From assembly GCA_018818835.1 (NCBI GenBank), contig JAHIRD010000106.1, positions 18,048 to 82,047 on the forward strand: a DNA stretch of 64,000 nt. The letters run 5' to 3'. The translations under genes and the position numbers were made by a program. Below, one piece after another: positions 19,674 to 28,991 of this stretch (its first letter is position 1; each line of letters starts with the position of its first letter). The notes below the pieces were generated by a model. That model made no database searches. It saw nothing but the letters and a program-made list of their open reading frames with translations, and was not told where the DNA came from. This DNA is from Pseudomonadota bacterium (GTDB lineage Bacteria > Desulfobacterota > Desulfobacteria > Desulfobacterales > Desulfolunaceae).

Positions 19674-19847
19674 ATGGCAATTAATCAGGAACTTTTGGAT
19701 ATTCTGGCCTGTCCCACGTGCAAGGACGCTGTCACCCTTAACAAAGAAGGCAACGGCTTGATCTGCTTTACATGCAAACGGGTCTATGAGATTAAAGATG
19801 ATATTCCCATTATGCTTGTTGACGAATCCAAACCTTTGAAAGAATAA
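19674..19847 (+). CDS. Trm112/YcaR-like zinc-ribbon protein
   Basis: 57-residue protein with CPTC (Cys13, Cys16) and CFTC (Cys31, Cys34), a compact zinc ribbon of the Trm112/UPF0434 family. ILACPTCKDAV and VYEIKDDIPIMLVDES are the family's end motifs. In other organisms Trm112 activates methyltransferases; the bacterial form often sits beside LPS genes such as kdsB/lpxK. The ATG at 19674 has AAGGAA upstream. 12 bases before the DUF4416 gene. Confidence 0.88.
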   Translation: MAINQELLDILACPTCKDAVTLNKEGNGLICFTCKRVYEIKDDIPIMLVDESKPLKE

Positions 19848-19859
19848 TGTCTGGAGTTT

Positions 19860-20387
19860 ATGAGCACACCCCGTTTACCTGATCCGGCCAAGTTGGTTAT
19901 CGGAGTTTTTACACAAGACAAGGACCTGTTTGACCCCCTGGCAACGCGTCTTACTGAGATGTTCGGATTGACCGATACCATCAGTGCATGGATGGCGTTT
20001 GATTACACGGATTATTACGAAAAAGAGATGGGTACCCCCTTGTTCCGGCGTATGATGTCCTTTAAAACCCTGGTGAAACAGGATCAGCTGGCGGACATCA
20101 AGCTGAAAACCAATGCCCTTGAAAAAACATACGGAAAGATAGGCCATCGAACAGTGAATCTTGATCCGGGTTATCTGCTTCTTTCCCGGTTTGTTCTGGC
20201 CACGGGCAAGGATTTTGCCCATAGGATTTCCATTGGTCAGGGGATATATGGGGACTTGACGCTTCTATACAAAAACGGCGGGTTCACGACTCTGCCGTGG
20301 ACATATCCGGATTATGCTGATAAAACAATGATTTCATACCTTCTAAGTGTCAGGAACACATACATCCACGACTTGGACACTCAGTGA
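19860..20387 (+). CDS. DUF4416 family protein
   Basis: 175-residue protein recognised as DUF4416, common in Desulfobacterota; no function is established. Characteristic stretches are KLVIGVFTQDKDLFDPLATR, FDYTDYYEKEMG and NLDPGYLLLSRFVLATGKDF followed by HRISIGQGIYGDLTL. No signal peptide or membrane helix. CTGGAG precedes the ATG. Coupled to the Trm112-like gene and followed by an inverted repeat. Confidence 0.8.
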   Translation: MSTPRLPDPAKLVIGVFTQDKDLFDPLATRLTEMFGLTDTISAWMAFDYTDYYEKEMGTPLFRRMMSFKTLVKQDQLADIKLKTNALEKTYGKIGHRTVNLDPGYLLLSRFVLATGKDFAHRISIGQGIYGDLTLLYKNGGFTTLPWTYPDYADKTMISYLLSVRNTYIHDLDTQ

Positions 20388-20405
20388 TGTCTTGTTTCCA
20401 TTCTC

Positions 20406-20434
20406 CACGGGGATCTATAGATAAGATCCCCGTG
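20406..20434 (+). terminator. Strong hairpin between DUF4416 and yicC
   Basis: Perfect 11-bp inverted repeat CACGGGGATCT / AGATCCCCGTG around the 7-base loop ATAGATA. No T-run follows (AGAGTATAA), so it may be an attenuator or mRNA-stabilising hairpin and not a classical terminator. Confidence 0.5.
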
Positions 20435-20467
20435 AGAGTATAACCCATGTTATCGGATTAAAAAATT

Positions 20468-21349
20468 ATGATTAAAAGTATGACAGCCTATGCCAAGGCC
20501 GAGATGACAGACGAAAAGCTGACTGTAGCTGTGGAGATACGAACCCTGAATAGCCGGTATCTGGATTATTTTATCCGGGTTCCCCATGGATACAATATCA
20601 TGGAGGACAAGATCAAGGAGTGTGTGTCCCAAAAAATATCACGGGGCAGGATCGAAATACGGCTTCATGTCACGGATGCATCCGAAGAAAGTATGGCCTT
20701 TGATGTGAATCTCCAGAAAGCCGGGGCCTATTATGAGGCGTTAAATACCCTGAAAAACAGCTTTGCGGTGGATGGGGGCATTTCTTTGAATCTTCTTGCA
20801 GGGGTCCAGGGTGTGATAACAGCCTCGGATGTGACCGTTGATGTGGACCGGAACTGGGCCCTGATTGAACGCTGTCTGAACCAGGCTCTTGTTGATCTGA
20901 ACACCATGCGGGCCGTTGAAGGGGACTATTTGAAAAAAGATTTTCATGCCCGGCTGGATTTTGTGGAAGGGGCCATCGAAACCATCCGATCAGACTCGGC
21001 GGATTTGTTGACTTTTTACCAGAAACGACTTTTGGATCGTGTTAAATCATTATGTGAGGGAATTGCTGAAGTAGACCAGGCCCGGATTGCCCAGGAGGCA
21101 GCGCTGCTTGCAGACCGGAGCGATATTTCCGAAGAAATTGTCAGAGCATCAAGCCATGTGATTCAGTTCCGGAATATCATGGAATCCGAGGACGCGTCAG
21201 GTCGGAAGCTCAATTTCCTTCTACAGGAGTTTAACCGGGAGTTTAATACCATGGGATCCAAGGTCGGTCATGCGGGTGTGGCTCATTTGATTGTGGATGT
21301 TAAATCAGAACTTGAACGATTAAGGGAACAGGTCCAGAATATCGAATAA
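20468..21349 (+). CDS. yicC: YicC family protein (RNase YicC)
   Basis: 293-residue cytoplasmic protein of the YicC/YloC family, reported as an endoribonuclease in E. coli and B. subtilis. The N-terminus MIKSMTAYAKAEM and VEIRTLNSRYLDYFIRVP are the family signature; the C-terminus GRKLNFLLQEFNREFNTMGS and VDVKSELERLREQVQNIE closes it. The order yicC-remA-gmk is widely conserved in bacteria. Shine-Dalgarno weak. Confidence 0.92.
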   Translation: MIKSMTAYAKAEMTDEKLTVAVEIRTLNSRYLDYFIRVPHGYNIMEDKIKECVSQKISRGRIEIRLHVTDASEESMAFDVNLQKAGAYYEALNTLKNSFAVDGGISLNLLAGVQGVITASDVTVDVDRNWALIERCLNQALVDLNTMRAVEGDYLKKDFHARLDFVEGAIETIRSDSADLLTFYQKRLLDRVKSLCEGIAEVDQARIAQEAALLADRSDISEEIVRASSHVIQFRNIMESEDASGRKLNFLLQEFNREFNTMGSKVGHAGVAHLIVDVKSELERLREQVQNIE

Positions 21350-21414
21350 TATATAGGGGAAGTGGTCATGAACCACTCTTTCTAAGGTAATTACCCAGTG
21401 GGTCAGGAGAAAAA

Positions 21415-21705
21415 ATGGATCAGGCATTATTGAATATCGGTTTCGGAAGCAGTGTTGTGGCTGACCGCGTTGTGGCCATTGTGTCACCGAATTCAGCCCC
21501 CATGAAGCGGCTGAAAGATGAGGCCAAGGATGAAAAACGTCTTGTTGACGCTACCCATGGCCGACGAACCCGGTCCATCATTGTCCTGGACAGTAATCAT
21601 ATTGTTCTGTCCGCCATACAGTCCGAAACAATTTCCCAGCGCTTTGCAGCACTCAGGGAAAGTACCCAGAAAAGCGACCCAAAAGGTGATCAGAAAGGTG
21701 AGTGA
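21415..21705 (+). CDS. remA: RemA/DUF370 family DNA-binding regulator
   Basis: 96-residue protein with the DUF370 hallmark: [20 protein letters not shown], then [29 protein letters not shown] and [17 protein letters not shown]. In Bacillus RemA is a DNA-binding activator of matrix genes; the role in Desulfobacterota is unknown. AGGAG precedes the ATG. Conserved neighbour of gmk, whose possible GTG start overlaps this stop codon. Confidence 0.9.
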   Translation: MDQALLNIGFGSSVVADRVVAIVSPNSAPMKRLKDEAKDEKRLVDATHGRRTRSIIVLDSNHIVLSAIQSETISQRFAALRESTQKSDPKGDQKGE

Positions 21706-21710
21706 GACAG

Positions 21711-22280
21711 ATGGCCAGGTCTGAGAAAAAGGGGCATCTCTTTGTGGTTTCCGCACCTTCTGGAACAGGAAAGACAACACTTTGCCGTTTGCTTCAAGGT
21801 GCCTTTGACACACTGGGATATTCCGTGTCCCATACCACCCGGAAGCCCAGGCAGGGTGAGGTTCATGGCAAGGATTATTTTTTTGTATCACACGAGGCCT
21901 TCGAGGCCATGATCCGTGATCATGGGTTACTGGAGTGGGCAAAGGTCCACGGCAATTATTACGGCACATCCCTTTCATTTATCCGTGAAAGCCTGGACAA
22001 GGGCATGGATATTCTTCTGGACATCGATGTGCAAGGTGCAGAGCAGATTGTCAAACATTATCCTGATGCGGTGACCATATTCATCATGCCCCCGTCCATG
22101 GAGGCATTGGAGCAGCGTCTGAATGCCAGGGCCACGGACAGTAAGGACGTGATTGAAACCCGGATCAGAAATGCCCGGGATGAAATCAGGAAAAAGGATC
22201 TTTACCGGCATGTGATTGTTAACGATAAGCTTGACGCAGCAACAAACGAGTTGTTTGAGCTGATCCGTTCGTACCTTTGA
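21711..22280 (+). CDS. gmk: Guanylate kinase
   Basis: Phosphorylates GMP to GDP with ATP. P-loop SAPSGTGKTTL at residues ~15-25, GMP-binding SHTTRKPRQGEVHGKDYFFV and DIDVQGAEQI. 189 residues from the ATG at 21711. An in-frame GTG at 21702, overlapping the remA stop and spaced closer to GAAAGG, would give 192; both are possible. Confidence 0.96.
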   Translation: MARSEKKGHLFVVSAPSGTGKTTLCRLLQGAFDTLGYSVSHTTRKPRQGEVHGKDYFFVSHEAFEAMIRDHGLLEWAKVHGNYYGTSLSFIRESLDKGMDILLDIDVQGAEQIVKHYPDAVTIFIMPPSMEALEQRLNARATDSKDVIETRIRNARDEIRKKDLYRHVIVNDKLDAATNELFELIRSYL

Positions 22281-22293
22281 AACAATGAATTTT

Positions 22294-22334
22294 ATGACGA
22301 ACTCGTAAAAAGTCGACAGATAGCTATGGAAAAG
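22294..22334 (+). repeat. Solo end of the dispersed MITE-like repeat
   Basis: GACGAACTCGTAAAAAGTCG then ACAGATAGCTATGGAAAAG, matching the right end of the complete element at 57978-58127. It supplies an in-frame ATG (22326) ahead of rlmB, which probably is not the native start. Confidence 0.75.
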
Positions 22335-22355
22335 TTTATAAACAAAGAAAAGACC

Positions 22356-23129
22356 ATGGGCAATAAAAATGGGACACCGTTGAAAACAGCAAGCGAAGAT
22401 ATTCTTTATGGTGTCAATCCCGTAACAGAGGCATTGAAGGCCGGACGTCGTCGGATTTATGAACTTTTTCTCGCAGGTGAAAAGGCTTCGGATAGGATCT
22501 CGGGTCTTGCGGATCTGGCAGGGTCTTTGAACATTCCCCTGACGCGGATGGATGGCCTGGAGCTTTCACGGATAGCCGGAACGGATTCCCACCAGAATGT
22601 GGCTGCAAGGGTGAGTGCCTACCCTTTTTCAGGGATTTCGGACATTCTGGCAAAAAGACATAAAGAGGGGGCTCCCTTTATCCTGATTCTGGATGGTGTT
22701 GAAGATCCCCAGAATCTGGGGGCATTGGCACGTACGGCATTGGGCGCTGGGGTGGATGGTATCATCATACCCAAAGACAGAGCGGCTCTGCCCACACCGT
22801 CTGCCTCCAAAGCATCTGCCGGTGCCCTGGAACATATTCATCTGGTGCGTGAAACAAATCTGGTGAACATTATCAAGGATCTTAAAAAAGAGGGTTTCTG
22901 GATAACAGGGCTTGACGCAGAGGCAAAGACCTCTTTATATGAAGGGGATTTTTCATCAGCCACGGCACTGGTGGTTGGAGGCGAGGGCCGAGGGCTCAGG
23001 GATCTTGTGAAAAAGCATTGCGATTATCTGGTGTTTATCCCCCAAAAGGGGCCGTTGAGTTCACTGAACGCTTCGGTGGCGGGTGCCCTGTCCATGTACG
23101 AGGTGGTGAGGCAAAGGCAAAAACAGTAA
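22356..23129 (+). CDS. rlmB: 23S rRNA (guanosine-2'-O-)-methyltransferase, TrmH/SpoU family
   Basis: SPOUT methyltransferase predicted to methylate the 2'-O of G2251 in 23S rRNA (RlmB type). N-terminal substrate-binding domain starts with [20 protein letters not shown]. The SPOUT motifs are [18 protein letters not shown] (motif 1), [15 protein letters not shown] (motif 2) and [20 protein letters not shown] (motif 3). ATG at 22356 preferred; the ATG at 22326 lies in a repeat. 257 residues. It could be a paralogous TrmH-type tRNA/rRNA methylase. Confidence 0.9.
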   Translation: MGNKNGTPLKTASEDILYGVNPVTEALKAGRRRIYELFLAGEKASDRISGLADLAGSLNIPLTRMDGLELSRIAGTDSHQNVAARVSAYPFSGISDILAKRHKEGAPFILILDGVEDPQNLGALARTALGAGVDGIIIPKDRAALPTPSASKASAGALEHIHLVRETNLVNIIKDLKKEGFWITGLDAEAKTSLYEGDFSSATALVVGGEGRGLRDLVKKHCDYLVFIPQKGPLSSLNASVAGALSMYEVVRQRQKQ

Positions 23130-23184
23130 CCGGTCCGGCCTTTTGTTTTTTTTGGCCGGGGAATATATTGAAAGGATTGTGACC

Positions 23185-24405
23185 ATGGAAAAAGGACATA
23201 AAATTGTAAAGAACAGTGACGGCTCACTGACGGTTCCCGTTGATCCCATCATTCCCTATATCGAAGGGGACGGCATCGGCCCTGATATCTGGTATGCAAC
23301 CCGTCTGGTGCTTGACGGTGCTATCAAGGCAGCGTATGGCGATTCCCGTAAAATTGAATGGCTGGAACTTCTGGTGGGTGAAAAAGGGTTTGAAAAAAAA
23401 GGGGAGTGGCTATCTGACGATGCCCTGAAAACCATGGAAGAGTATGTGGTGTCCATCAAGGGGCCCCTTACAACTCCCGTGGGAAAGGGGATCCGCAGCC
23501 TCAACGTATCCATCCGTCAGAAACTGGATCTTTATGCCTGCGTAAGGCCGGTTCGCTACATTGAGCCGGTACCCAGCCCCATGAAAGCCCCGGAAAAAGT
23601 CGATATGGTGATTTTCAGGGAAAACACCGAAGATGTCTACGCCGGTATCGAGTATGAAGCCGGAAGCGTTGAGGCGGAAAAAGTGGCAGCCTTTTTGAAA
23701 AATGAACTGGGTGCCAACTTGCCCGAACATCCCGGGATCGGTATCAAACCCATGAGCGCGGTGAACACCAAACGCCTGGTGGCCAGTGCCATCCGCCATG
23801 CCATTGACAACCATGCCTCCAGCGTTACCCTGATGCACAAGGGAAACATCATGAAATTTACCGAAGGGGCATTCAGGACCTGGGGTTATGAGGTGGCTCG
23901 TGAGTTGTTTCCAGACCAGACCATCACCGAAGATGAACTCTGGGAAACATATGACGGCAAAGCCCCTGAAGGTAAAATTGTGATCAAGGACAGGATCTCC
24001 GACATGCTGTTCCAGCAGGTTCTGCTCAGGCCGGACGAGTACAGCGTCATTGCCTGTCCCAACCTGAACGGAGATTACATATCCGATGCCCTGGCAGCCC
24101 AGGTGGGTGGACTGGGTATCGCCCCTGGAGCTAATATCGGTGATACCTGTGCCGTGTTTGAAGCAACCCATGGAACAGCGCCAAAATATGCAGGGTTGGA
24201 TAAGGTCAATCCCACATCCCTGATTCTGTCCGGAGCCATGATGCTCGAGTATATGGGCTGGAAAGAGGCCTCGGACAAGGTGGTCAAGGCCATTCAGCAA
24301 ACCATCAAGGACGGCATCGTGACTTACGATCTTGCCCGTCAGATGGAAGGAGCCAAAGAAGTGAAATGCTCTGAATTTGCCAGGGCGGTTGTCTCTAATA
24401 TGTAG
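23185..24405 (+). CDS. icd: NADP-dependent isocitrate dehydrogenase
   Basis: Oxidatively decarboxylates isocitrate to 2-oxoglutarate. 406 residues from the ATG at 23185 (AAAGGA upstream; the frame extends further left without a ribosome site). Substrate loop [20 protein letters not shown] with the regulatory Ser, catalytic Tyr in [12 protein letters not shown], metal-binding [19 protein letters not shown], and coenzyme-site HGTAPKYAG followed by [13 protein letters not shown]. The Lys-Tyr coenzyme determinants of the E. coli type suggest NADP. Followed by a strong terminator. Confidence 0.95.
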   Translation: MEKGHKIVKNSDGSLTVPVDPIIPYIEGDGIGPDIWYATRLVLDGAIKAAYGDSRKIEWLELLVGEKGFEKKGEWLSDDALKTMEEYVVSIKGPLTTPVGKGIRSLNVSIRQKLDLYACVRPVRYIEPVPSPMKAPEKVDMVIFRENTEDVYAGIEYEAGSVEAEKVAAFLKNELGANLPEHPGIGIKPMSAVNTKRLVASAIRHAIDNHASSVTLMHKGNIMKFTEGAFRTWGYEVARELFPDQTITEDELWETYDGKAPEGKIVIKDRISDMLFQQVLLRPDEYSVIACPNLNGDYISDALAAQVGGLGIAPGANIGDTCAVFEATHGTAPKYAGLDKVNPTSLILSGAMMLEYMGWKEASDKVVKAIQQTIKDGIVTYDLARQMEGAKEVKCSEFARAVVSNM

Positions 24406-24433
24406 GCTATCCCGAGGCCAGGCGATTTTTATT

Positions 24434-24461
24434 AAGGCGGCCCCATGGGGCCGCCTTTTTT
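24434..24461 (+). terminator. Rho-independent terminator after icd
   Basis: Perfect palindrome GGCGGCCCCATGGGGCCGCC (24436-24455) followed by TTTTTTG, 28 bases after the icd stop. Confidence 0.92.
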
Positions 24462-24474
24462 GTCAGGTGGTTAC

Positions 24475-24512
24475 GTCCATGTTCGTCCACACAGTCCACC
24501 ACGTCCACCAAA
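24475..24512 (+). repeat. Short 9-nt tandem repeat, GTCCAC-NNN type
   Basis: Four imperfect copies of a GTCCACnnn unit lie directly behind the icd terminator. A three-copy array of the reverse complement is at 30782-30808, also directly behind a terminator. Confidence 0.7.
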
Positions 24513-24528
24513 AGTGCACTGAACGTTT

Positions 24529-25383
24529 ATGAGAAAAACCTTAGTGAAAAAAACACTTAAAACGATTTTCTTATCACTAAAAGACGCGGTTTTCCCACTG
24601 AAATGCCTGGCCTGCCAGGAACTTTTTTTAAGGCAGACGGCACACTGTGAAATGGACCTTGCACCGGGGAAGGGGCTTTACGCCCACCATACATCTCTTT
24701 ATTTATGCGAGCACTGTCGCAGGGATTTTCAAGGGATTGAATCGCCCATATGCCTTCGCTGCGGCCTGATGTTTAAAGAACGGTTCTCAGGCGACCACCT
24801 ATGCGGGGACTGCTTGACAAAACCAGGAAAAATTAGTTTTGCCAGGGCTTTGGGCGTTTATGACCGATCCTTGAAGTACCTGATCCATGCCTTGAAATAC
24901 CGGGGAAAAATCCAGGTATCACGGGCCTTAAGTCGTCTTTTGTATGCCCTTTATTGCCAATGTTACACAAACGAAACCATGGAATGTGAGGGGCCGGATA
25001 TCATTCTTCCTGTACCCCTTTTTAAAAAACGATTCAGGCAGCGGGGATTTAATCAGGCATGGCTGCTTATTAAAGATTGGCCTTTGTTTCTGGCGTGCAG
25101 GTCCGGGAACGAAAAAACCGAGTGCATCAAAGATGGTCTTGTTCGGAATCGATGGACAGACCCCCAGGCCGGTCTGGACAGGAAAAAAAGGCAATCCAAT
25201 ATCAAGGGGGCCTTTTCCCTGTCTTCGCATCTGGATGTCCGGAAAAAACATGTGCTTCTCATTGATGATGTTTACACCACCGGGGCCACTGTCGAGGAAT
25301 GCGCTGCTGTGTTAATGAAAAACGGGGCCCGGAAGGTCGATGTCCTGACAGTGTCACGGACATCTGAAAAGGGGGTGGCATGA
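24529..25383 (+). CDS. comF: ComF family phosphoribosyltransferase-like protein
   Basis: 284 residues. The N-terminus has a zinc-ribbon-like cysteine set (CLACQ, CEHCRRD, CLRCG, CGDC). The C-terminal PRTase-type domain has ILPVPLFKKRFRQRGFNQA and the PRPP-binding loop VLLIDDVYTTGATVEECAAV. ComF proteins assist DNA uptake in competent bacteria; in others the role is unclear. The stop overlaps the start of the amidase gene (ATGA), so the two are translationally coupled. Confidence 0.9.
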   Translation: MRKTLVKKTLKTIFLSLKDAVFPLKCLACQELFLRQTAHCEMDLAPGKGLYAHHTSLYLCEHCRRDFQGIESPICLRCGLMFKERFSGDHLCGDCLTKPGKISFARALGVYDRSLKYLIHALKYRGKIQVSRALSRLLYALYCQCYTNETMECEGPDIILPVPLFKKRFRQRGFNQAWLLIKDWPLFLACRSGNEKTECIKDGLVRNRWTDPQAGLDRKKRQSNIKGAFSLSSHLDVRKKHVLLIDDVYTTGATVEECAAVLMKNGARKVDVLTVSRTSEKGVA

Positions 25384-26183
25384 AGCGGTTTAAAGCGGCT
25401 GTTGTTCAGTTTGATGTGGTTCTTGGAAAGGTTGAGGACAATGTGAATACGGTGATGGCACAGTTGCAAGACCTTGAAGGCCGAGGGCCGGATCTTGTTC
25501 TTTTGCCCGAGATGTGGTCTTGCGGTTTTGATCATGATCATCTGAAACGCCATGGGGAAAAAACACCGGGTATTCTAAAAGCCCTGTGCCGGGTTGCCGC
25601 TGAAAAGCATATGGCCATTGCAGGCTCATTGCCAGAGATTCTGGAAGACTCGGTGGCCAATACGTTTTATCTGATCGGTCCGGACGGACAGATCAGGGCG
25701 GATTATCGTAAAATCCATCTGTTTACACCGGGCAGGGAGCATTGCTATTTCAGTGCCGGAAACAGGCCCGGCCTGGCGGACCTTTCTGTGGGACGGATGG
25801 GCCTGATCACCTGCTATGATTTGCGTTTTCCGGAACTTTCCCGGTCCCTCACCCTGAACGGGATTGAATGCCTTCTTGTGGCTGCCCAGTGGCCCCGTGT
25901 CCGTTCAGAACACTGGGATGTGCTTCTGCGGGCCAGGGCCATTGAAAACCAGGTGTTTGTTCTTGCTGCCAACCGCTGTGGATCGGATCCGAATCTGGAA
26001 TACGCAGGCAGATCTCAGATGATTACTCCCTGGGGAGAGGTGCTTGTAAGGGCAGGGGAGCAGGAGGAACTTCTTTGGGCAGATATTCTCCCCGAGGAGC
26101 TTGAACGGGCAAGGCAGACCATCCCTTGCCTTGCGGACAGGGTACCTTTGGCCTACCGGGGACGTGAACAGGACGAGGGATGA
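25380..26183 (+). CDS. Carbon-nitrogen hydrolase (omega-amidase/nitrilase family)
   Basis: 267-residue nitrilase-superfamily hydrolase. The catalytic triad is complete: Glu44 (LLPEMW), Lys111 (YRKIHLF), Cys145 (ITCYDLRFPEL). The sequence around Cys and the MWSCGFD segment resemble omega-amidases (YafV/Nit2), which hydrolyse 2-oxoglutaramate and 2-oxosuccinamate. Overlaps comF upstream and pgeF downstream by 4 bases each. Confidence 0.88.
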   Translation: MKRFKAAVVQFDVVLGKVEDNVNTVMAQLQDLEGRGPDLVLLPEMWSCGFDHDHLKRHGEKTPGILKALCRVAAEKHMAIAGSLPEILEDSVANTFYLIGPDGQIRADYRKIHLFTPGREHCYFSAGNRPGLADLSVGRMGLITCYDLRFPELSRSLTLNGIECLLVAAQWPRVRSEHWDVLLRARAIENQVFVLAANRCGSDPNLEYAGRSQMITPWGEVLVRAGEQEELLWADILPEELERARQTIPCLADRVPLAYRGREQDEG

Positions 26184-26947
26184 TGATAGAGACACGGACA
26201 AAGGGGCTTGTATACTATCAATACCCGCACCTTAAAGGGCAAACCGGTTTGTTTCACGGCCATTTTACCCGGATGGGCGGGGTCAGTGAGGGGCTGTTTT
26301 CAGCATTGAATGTCAGTGGGGACATGGGTGATCGTGGGTCCCATGTCCGGGAAAACAGAAGGCGTCTGACCGATCTTTTTACGGCAGGTCGCCTGGTGAG
26401 TCTCAAACAGGTTCATGGGCTCGACGTGGCCCTGTGGAGCAGGGACGCGGTACCCCAGGACGGTCCGGTTGAAGCTGATGCGGTTTTGACCGACGAAAAA
26501 GGGGTGCTTCTTATGATTCAAACCGCAGATTGTCAGGCTGTGATGCTTCATGATCCGATTCGAAGGGTGATCGGGAATATCCATTCGGGCTGGCGAGGGA
26601 GCATCGGTAATATTATCGGAAAAACCATCCGGGCCATGGTTGACCGGTTTGGTTCGTCTCCAGGTGACATTCTGGCCGGAGTGGGGCCCTCCCTTGGTCC
26701 ATGCTGTGCTGAATTTGTAAATTACAGGGAAGAACTCCCTGAACGATATTGGATGTATAAAGATAACAAAGACCATGTTGATTTCTGGGCGCTCAGTCGT
26801 GACCAGCTCATGGCCGAGGGGCTTGCTCAAGGAAATATTGTCTTGAGTCGTCTGTGCACACGGTGTAACAAGGATTTGTTTTTTTCGTATAGACGGGATA
26901 AACTGACGGGACGTCTGGCCAATGTAATTGGTCTTTGTTCAGAATAA
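26180..26947 (+). CDS. pgeF: Peptidoglycan editing factor PgeF / LACC1-like protein
   Basis: 255-residue cytoplasmic protein of the YfiH/multicopper-polyphenol-oxidase-like family. Motifs: GLFSALNVSGDMGD, VSLKQVHGLDV (His), IQTADCQAVMLHD (Cys), GNIHSGWRGSIGNI and GVGPSLGPCCAEF. The Cys/His residues form the zinc and active site. Family members act as purine nucleoside phosphorylases and/or remove L-Ser-containing muropeptide precursors. ATGATGA overlap with the upstream gene. Confidence 0.9.
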   Translation: MMIETRTKGLVYYQYPHLKGQTGLFHGHFTRMGGVSEGLFSALNVSGDMGDRGSHVRENRRRLTDLFTAGRLVSLKQVHGLDVALWSRDAVPQDGPVEADAVLTDEKGVLLMIQTADCQAVMLHDPIRRVIGNIHSGWRGSIGNIIGKTIRAMVDRFGSSPGDILAGVGPSLGPCCAEFVNYREELPERYWMYKDNKDHVDFWALSRDQLMAEGLAQGNIVLSRLCTRCNKDLFFSYRRDKLTGRLANVIGLCSE

Positions 26948-26961
26948 TGGAAGAATAAATT

Positions 26962-27759
26962 ATGGCACAGGAAAACGTTGAAATTTTGTGGAACAGGTCC
27001 GTGTCCCCATCGGTGATGCATATGGGCCTTTCGAGTAAAACATCCTGCATTCATGCCTTGCCGGGGCAGTTTGTGATGTTAAGGACAGATCATACAAAGG
27101 ACCCTCTTTTAAGACGGCCCTTTTCCATTCATCAGGTCATCCGTGAGAATGGACGCTGTGTGGGGCTCGAACTTCTGTATAAAGTGGTGGGGCCCGTGAC
27201 GGAACGCATGGCCCGGATGAAGGAAAAACAGGTCATGGACCTGGTGGCTCCCCTTGGGAAGGGCTTTGACCTGCCCGAAAAAAGCCGAAACGTTTTTATT
27301 GTAGGGGGAGGCATTGGTATTGCCCCTCTGGTTTATCTTGGATCATGGTTGCTTGAAAACGGACTGGAACCGGAAAATTGTCAGGTCTTTATCGGAGGGC
27401 GATCCCATGGGGACGTCCTGTGTGCAGATCTGTTTGAAGCCATGGGAATGGTGGTTCATAGGGCAACCGATGACGGCAGTCTGGGTCTCAAGGGCCGTGT
27501 AACGGATCTGATTGAAAAGCGTCTTGAAATCGAGGTGCCGGATATGATCTATGCCTGCGGACCCCATCCCATGCTTAAGGCTGTGGCAGCATTGTCTGAA
27601 AAAAAGAAGGTGTCCTGTCAGCTTTCCGTGGAAACCCTCATGGCCTGCGGCATATGTGCCTGTATGGGATGTGCGGTTGAACCACGGGAAAATGTCGGCG
27701 GGTATAAGCATGTCTGCAAAAACGGGCCTGTTTTTGGAGCCCATGAACTGAAATGGTAG
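26962..27759 (+). CDS. pyrK: Dihydroorotate dehydrogenase electron-transfer subunit
   Basis: 265-residue FAD/[2Fe-2S] protein that passes electrons from PyrD to NAD. FAD-binding RRPFSIHQV at 51-59, Rossmann loop VGGGIGIAPLVYLG (~114-127), and cysteine ligands Cys229, Cys234, Cys237 and Cys252 (C-x4-C-x2-C-x14-C) near the C-terminus. PyrD is not adjacent in this window. 7 bases before selD. Other ferredoxin-NADP reductase-like proteins (e.g. sulfhydrogenase gamma subunits) are alternatives, but the cysteine pattern is that of PyrK. Confidence 0.88.
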   Translation: MAQENVEILWNRSVSPSVMHMGLSSKTSCIHALPGQFVMLRTDHTKDPLLRRPFSIHQVIRENGRCVGLELLYKVVGPVTERMARMKEKQVMDLVAPLGKGFDLPEKSRNVFIVGGGIGIAPLVYLGSWLLENGLEPENCQVFIGGRSHGDVLCADLFEAMGMVVHRATDDGSLGLKGRVTDLIEKRLEIEVPDMIYACGPHPMLKAVAALSEKKKVSCQLSVETLMACGICACMGCAVEPRENVGGYKHVCKNGPVFGAHELKW

Positions 27760-27766
27760 GACGACC

Positions 27767-28825
27767 ATGACAGAGCAAAGCCATAAAAACGCCTATGAGC
27801 TGACCTCACGGGTCAGGGCAGCGGGCTGAGCGGCGAAAATTGATCCAGGGGTCCTGGAGAGAGTTGTCAGTGGATTGAAGGTCAAGGGGCATCCTGATCT
27901 TCTGGTTGGTCTGGGCAAACCGGACGATGCGGGGGTGATGAAAATCACCGACGACATCGCCCTGATCCAGACCCTTGATTTTTTGACGCCCATAACGGAT
28001 TCGCCCTTTGATTTCGGCCGGATTGCCGCGGCAAACTCCTTGAGTGATGTCTATGCCATGGGCGGGGTCCCCTTGACCGCCATGAATATTGTCTGTTTTT
28101 CCGTGGATGAATTTCCCGAAGAAGTCTTGGCGGAAACGCTGGCCGGAGGGCTGGAGAAAATTCATGAGGCAGGGGCTGTACTCGTGGGCGGACACAGTGT
28201 GGATGACAGGGAGTTCAAATACGGCCTTTCCGTGACCGGAAAAGTCCACCCCAGCCGGGTGCTGACCAATCATGGGGCCCGGGACGGAGATGTTTTGATC
28301 CTCACCAAACCTTTGGGCACGGGTGTTCTGGCCACGGCCATCAAAGGGAAGTTCGCCGATGCAAAGGCCGTAAGAATTCTGGTTGAAACCGCAGCCACCC
28401 TGAACCGGGGAGCCGCAGAGGTCATGGCCCGTTTTCATGTGACGGCTTGTACGGATGTAACGGGTTTCGGGCTGGTGGGCCATGTTCTGGAAATGGCCAC
28501 CGGCGGAAAAAAAAATATTGTCATTCACAGCAGGGCCGTTCCCTTGATTGAAAAGGCCAAGGAATATGCGGCCATGGGCCTTATCCCTGGGGGTGCATAT
28601 AAAACCCGGGGGTTTTGTGAACATAAAATCAGCATCGGGAGGTCGGTGGAGGCTGTTACTGTGGATCTTCTTTTTGATCCACAGACATCAGGAGGCCTGA
28701 TCATTGCCCTGCCCGAAGCCGAGGCCCGGGATTGCCTTGACAGGATGAACGATCAGGGAATTTTTGCTGCCATCATCGGAGAGGTTTCAGGGGGCCATAT
28801 TCAGGGTTTTGTCCAAATCGTCTGA
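27767..28825 (+). CDS. selD: Selenide, water dikinase with in-frame UGA selenocysteine
   Basis: Makes selenophosphate from selenide and ATP. The gene starts at ATG 27767 (TAGGA upstream) and runs to 28825 only if the TGA at 27827-27829 is read as selenocysteine (residue 21): the frame reads RAAG-U-AAKIDPGVLERVV. This residue aligns with catalytic Cys17 of E. coli SelD (AGCGCKISPKVL) and the adjacent catalytic Lys is Lys24. Downstream: GKPDDAGVMKI, LDFLTPITDSPFDFGRIAAA, VYAMGG, LVGGHSVDD, DVTGFGLVGH and FDPQTSGGL, all SelD motifs. 352 residues including Sec. Ordinary gene finding calls a truncated ORF from 27875. Sec-containing SelD is known in several bacteria and fits a selenoprotein-rich Desulfobacterota. 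Confidence 0.96.
27827..27857 (+). promoter_or_regulatory. Candidate bacterial SECIS element of selD
   Basis: The UGA codon (27827-27829) is followed at 27845-27857 by CCAGG-GGT-CCTGG, a hairpin with a GU-containing apical loop about 21 bases after the UGA, the geometry expected for SelB binding. The stem may extend with flanking bases. Confidence 0.7.
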
Positions 28826-28991
28826 AAAACCGTTGAAATGCCTTTTGAAATAGGCTCTTCACCCCTTTTCTTTGGGGAAATAAAGTACCATATGCTGTGA
28901 TTAAACATTGACTTGATCAAAATCCTGTGTTAGGTGCTTTTCTTTGTAATTGTGTTGCAATATTGGTCTTGTGCCCCTCTTAAGGAATAAA

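Noticed and set aside
23410..24300. A 296-codon minus-strand frame across icd
   Set aside because: Antisense shadow of a strongly conserved gene; no family similarity.
27875..28825. SelD starting at an internal codon as a shorter Cys-less protein
   Set aside because: It would lose the catalytic Sec/Cys and Lys; the in-frame UGA with a downstream hairpin and ribosome site at 27767 explains the full gene.
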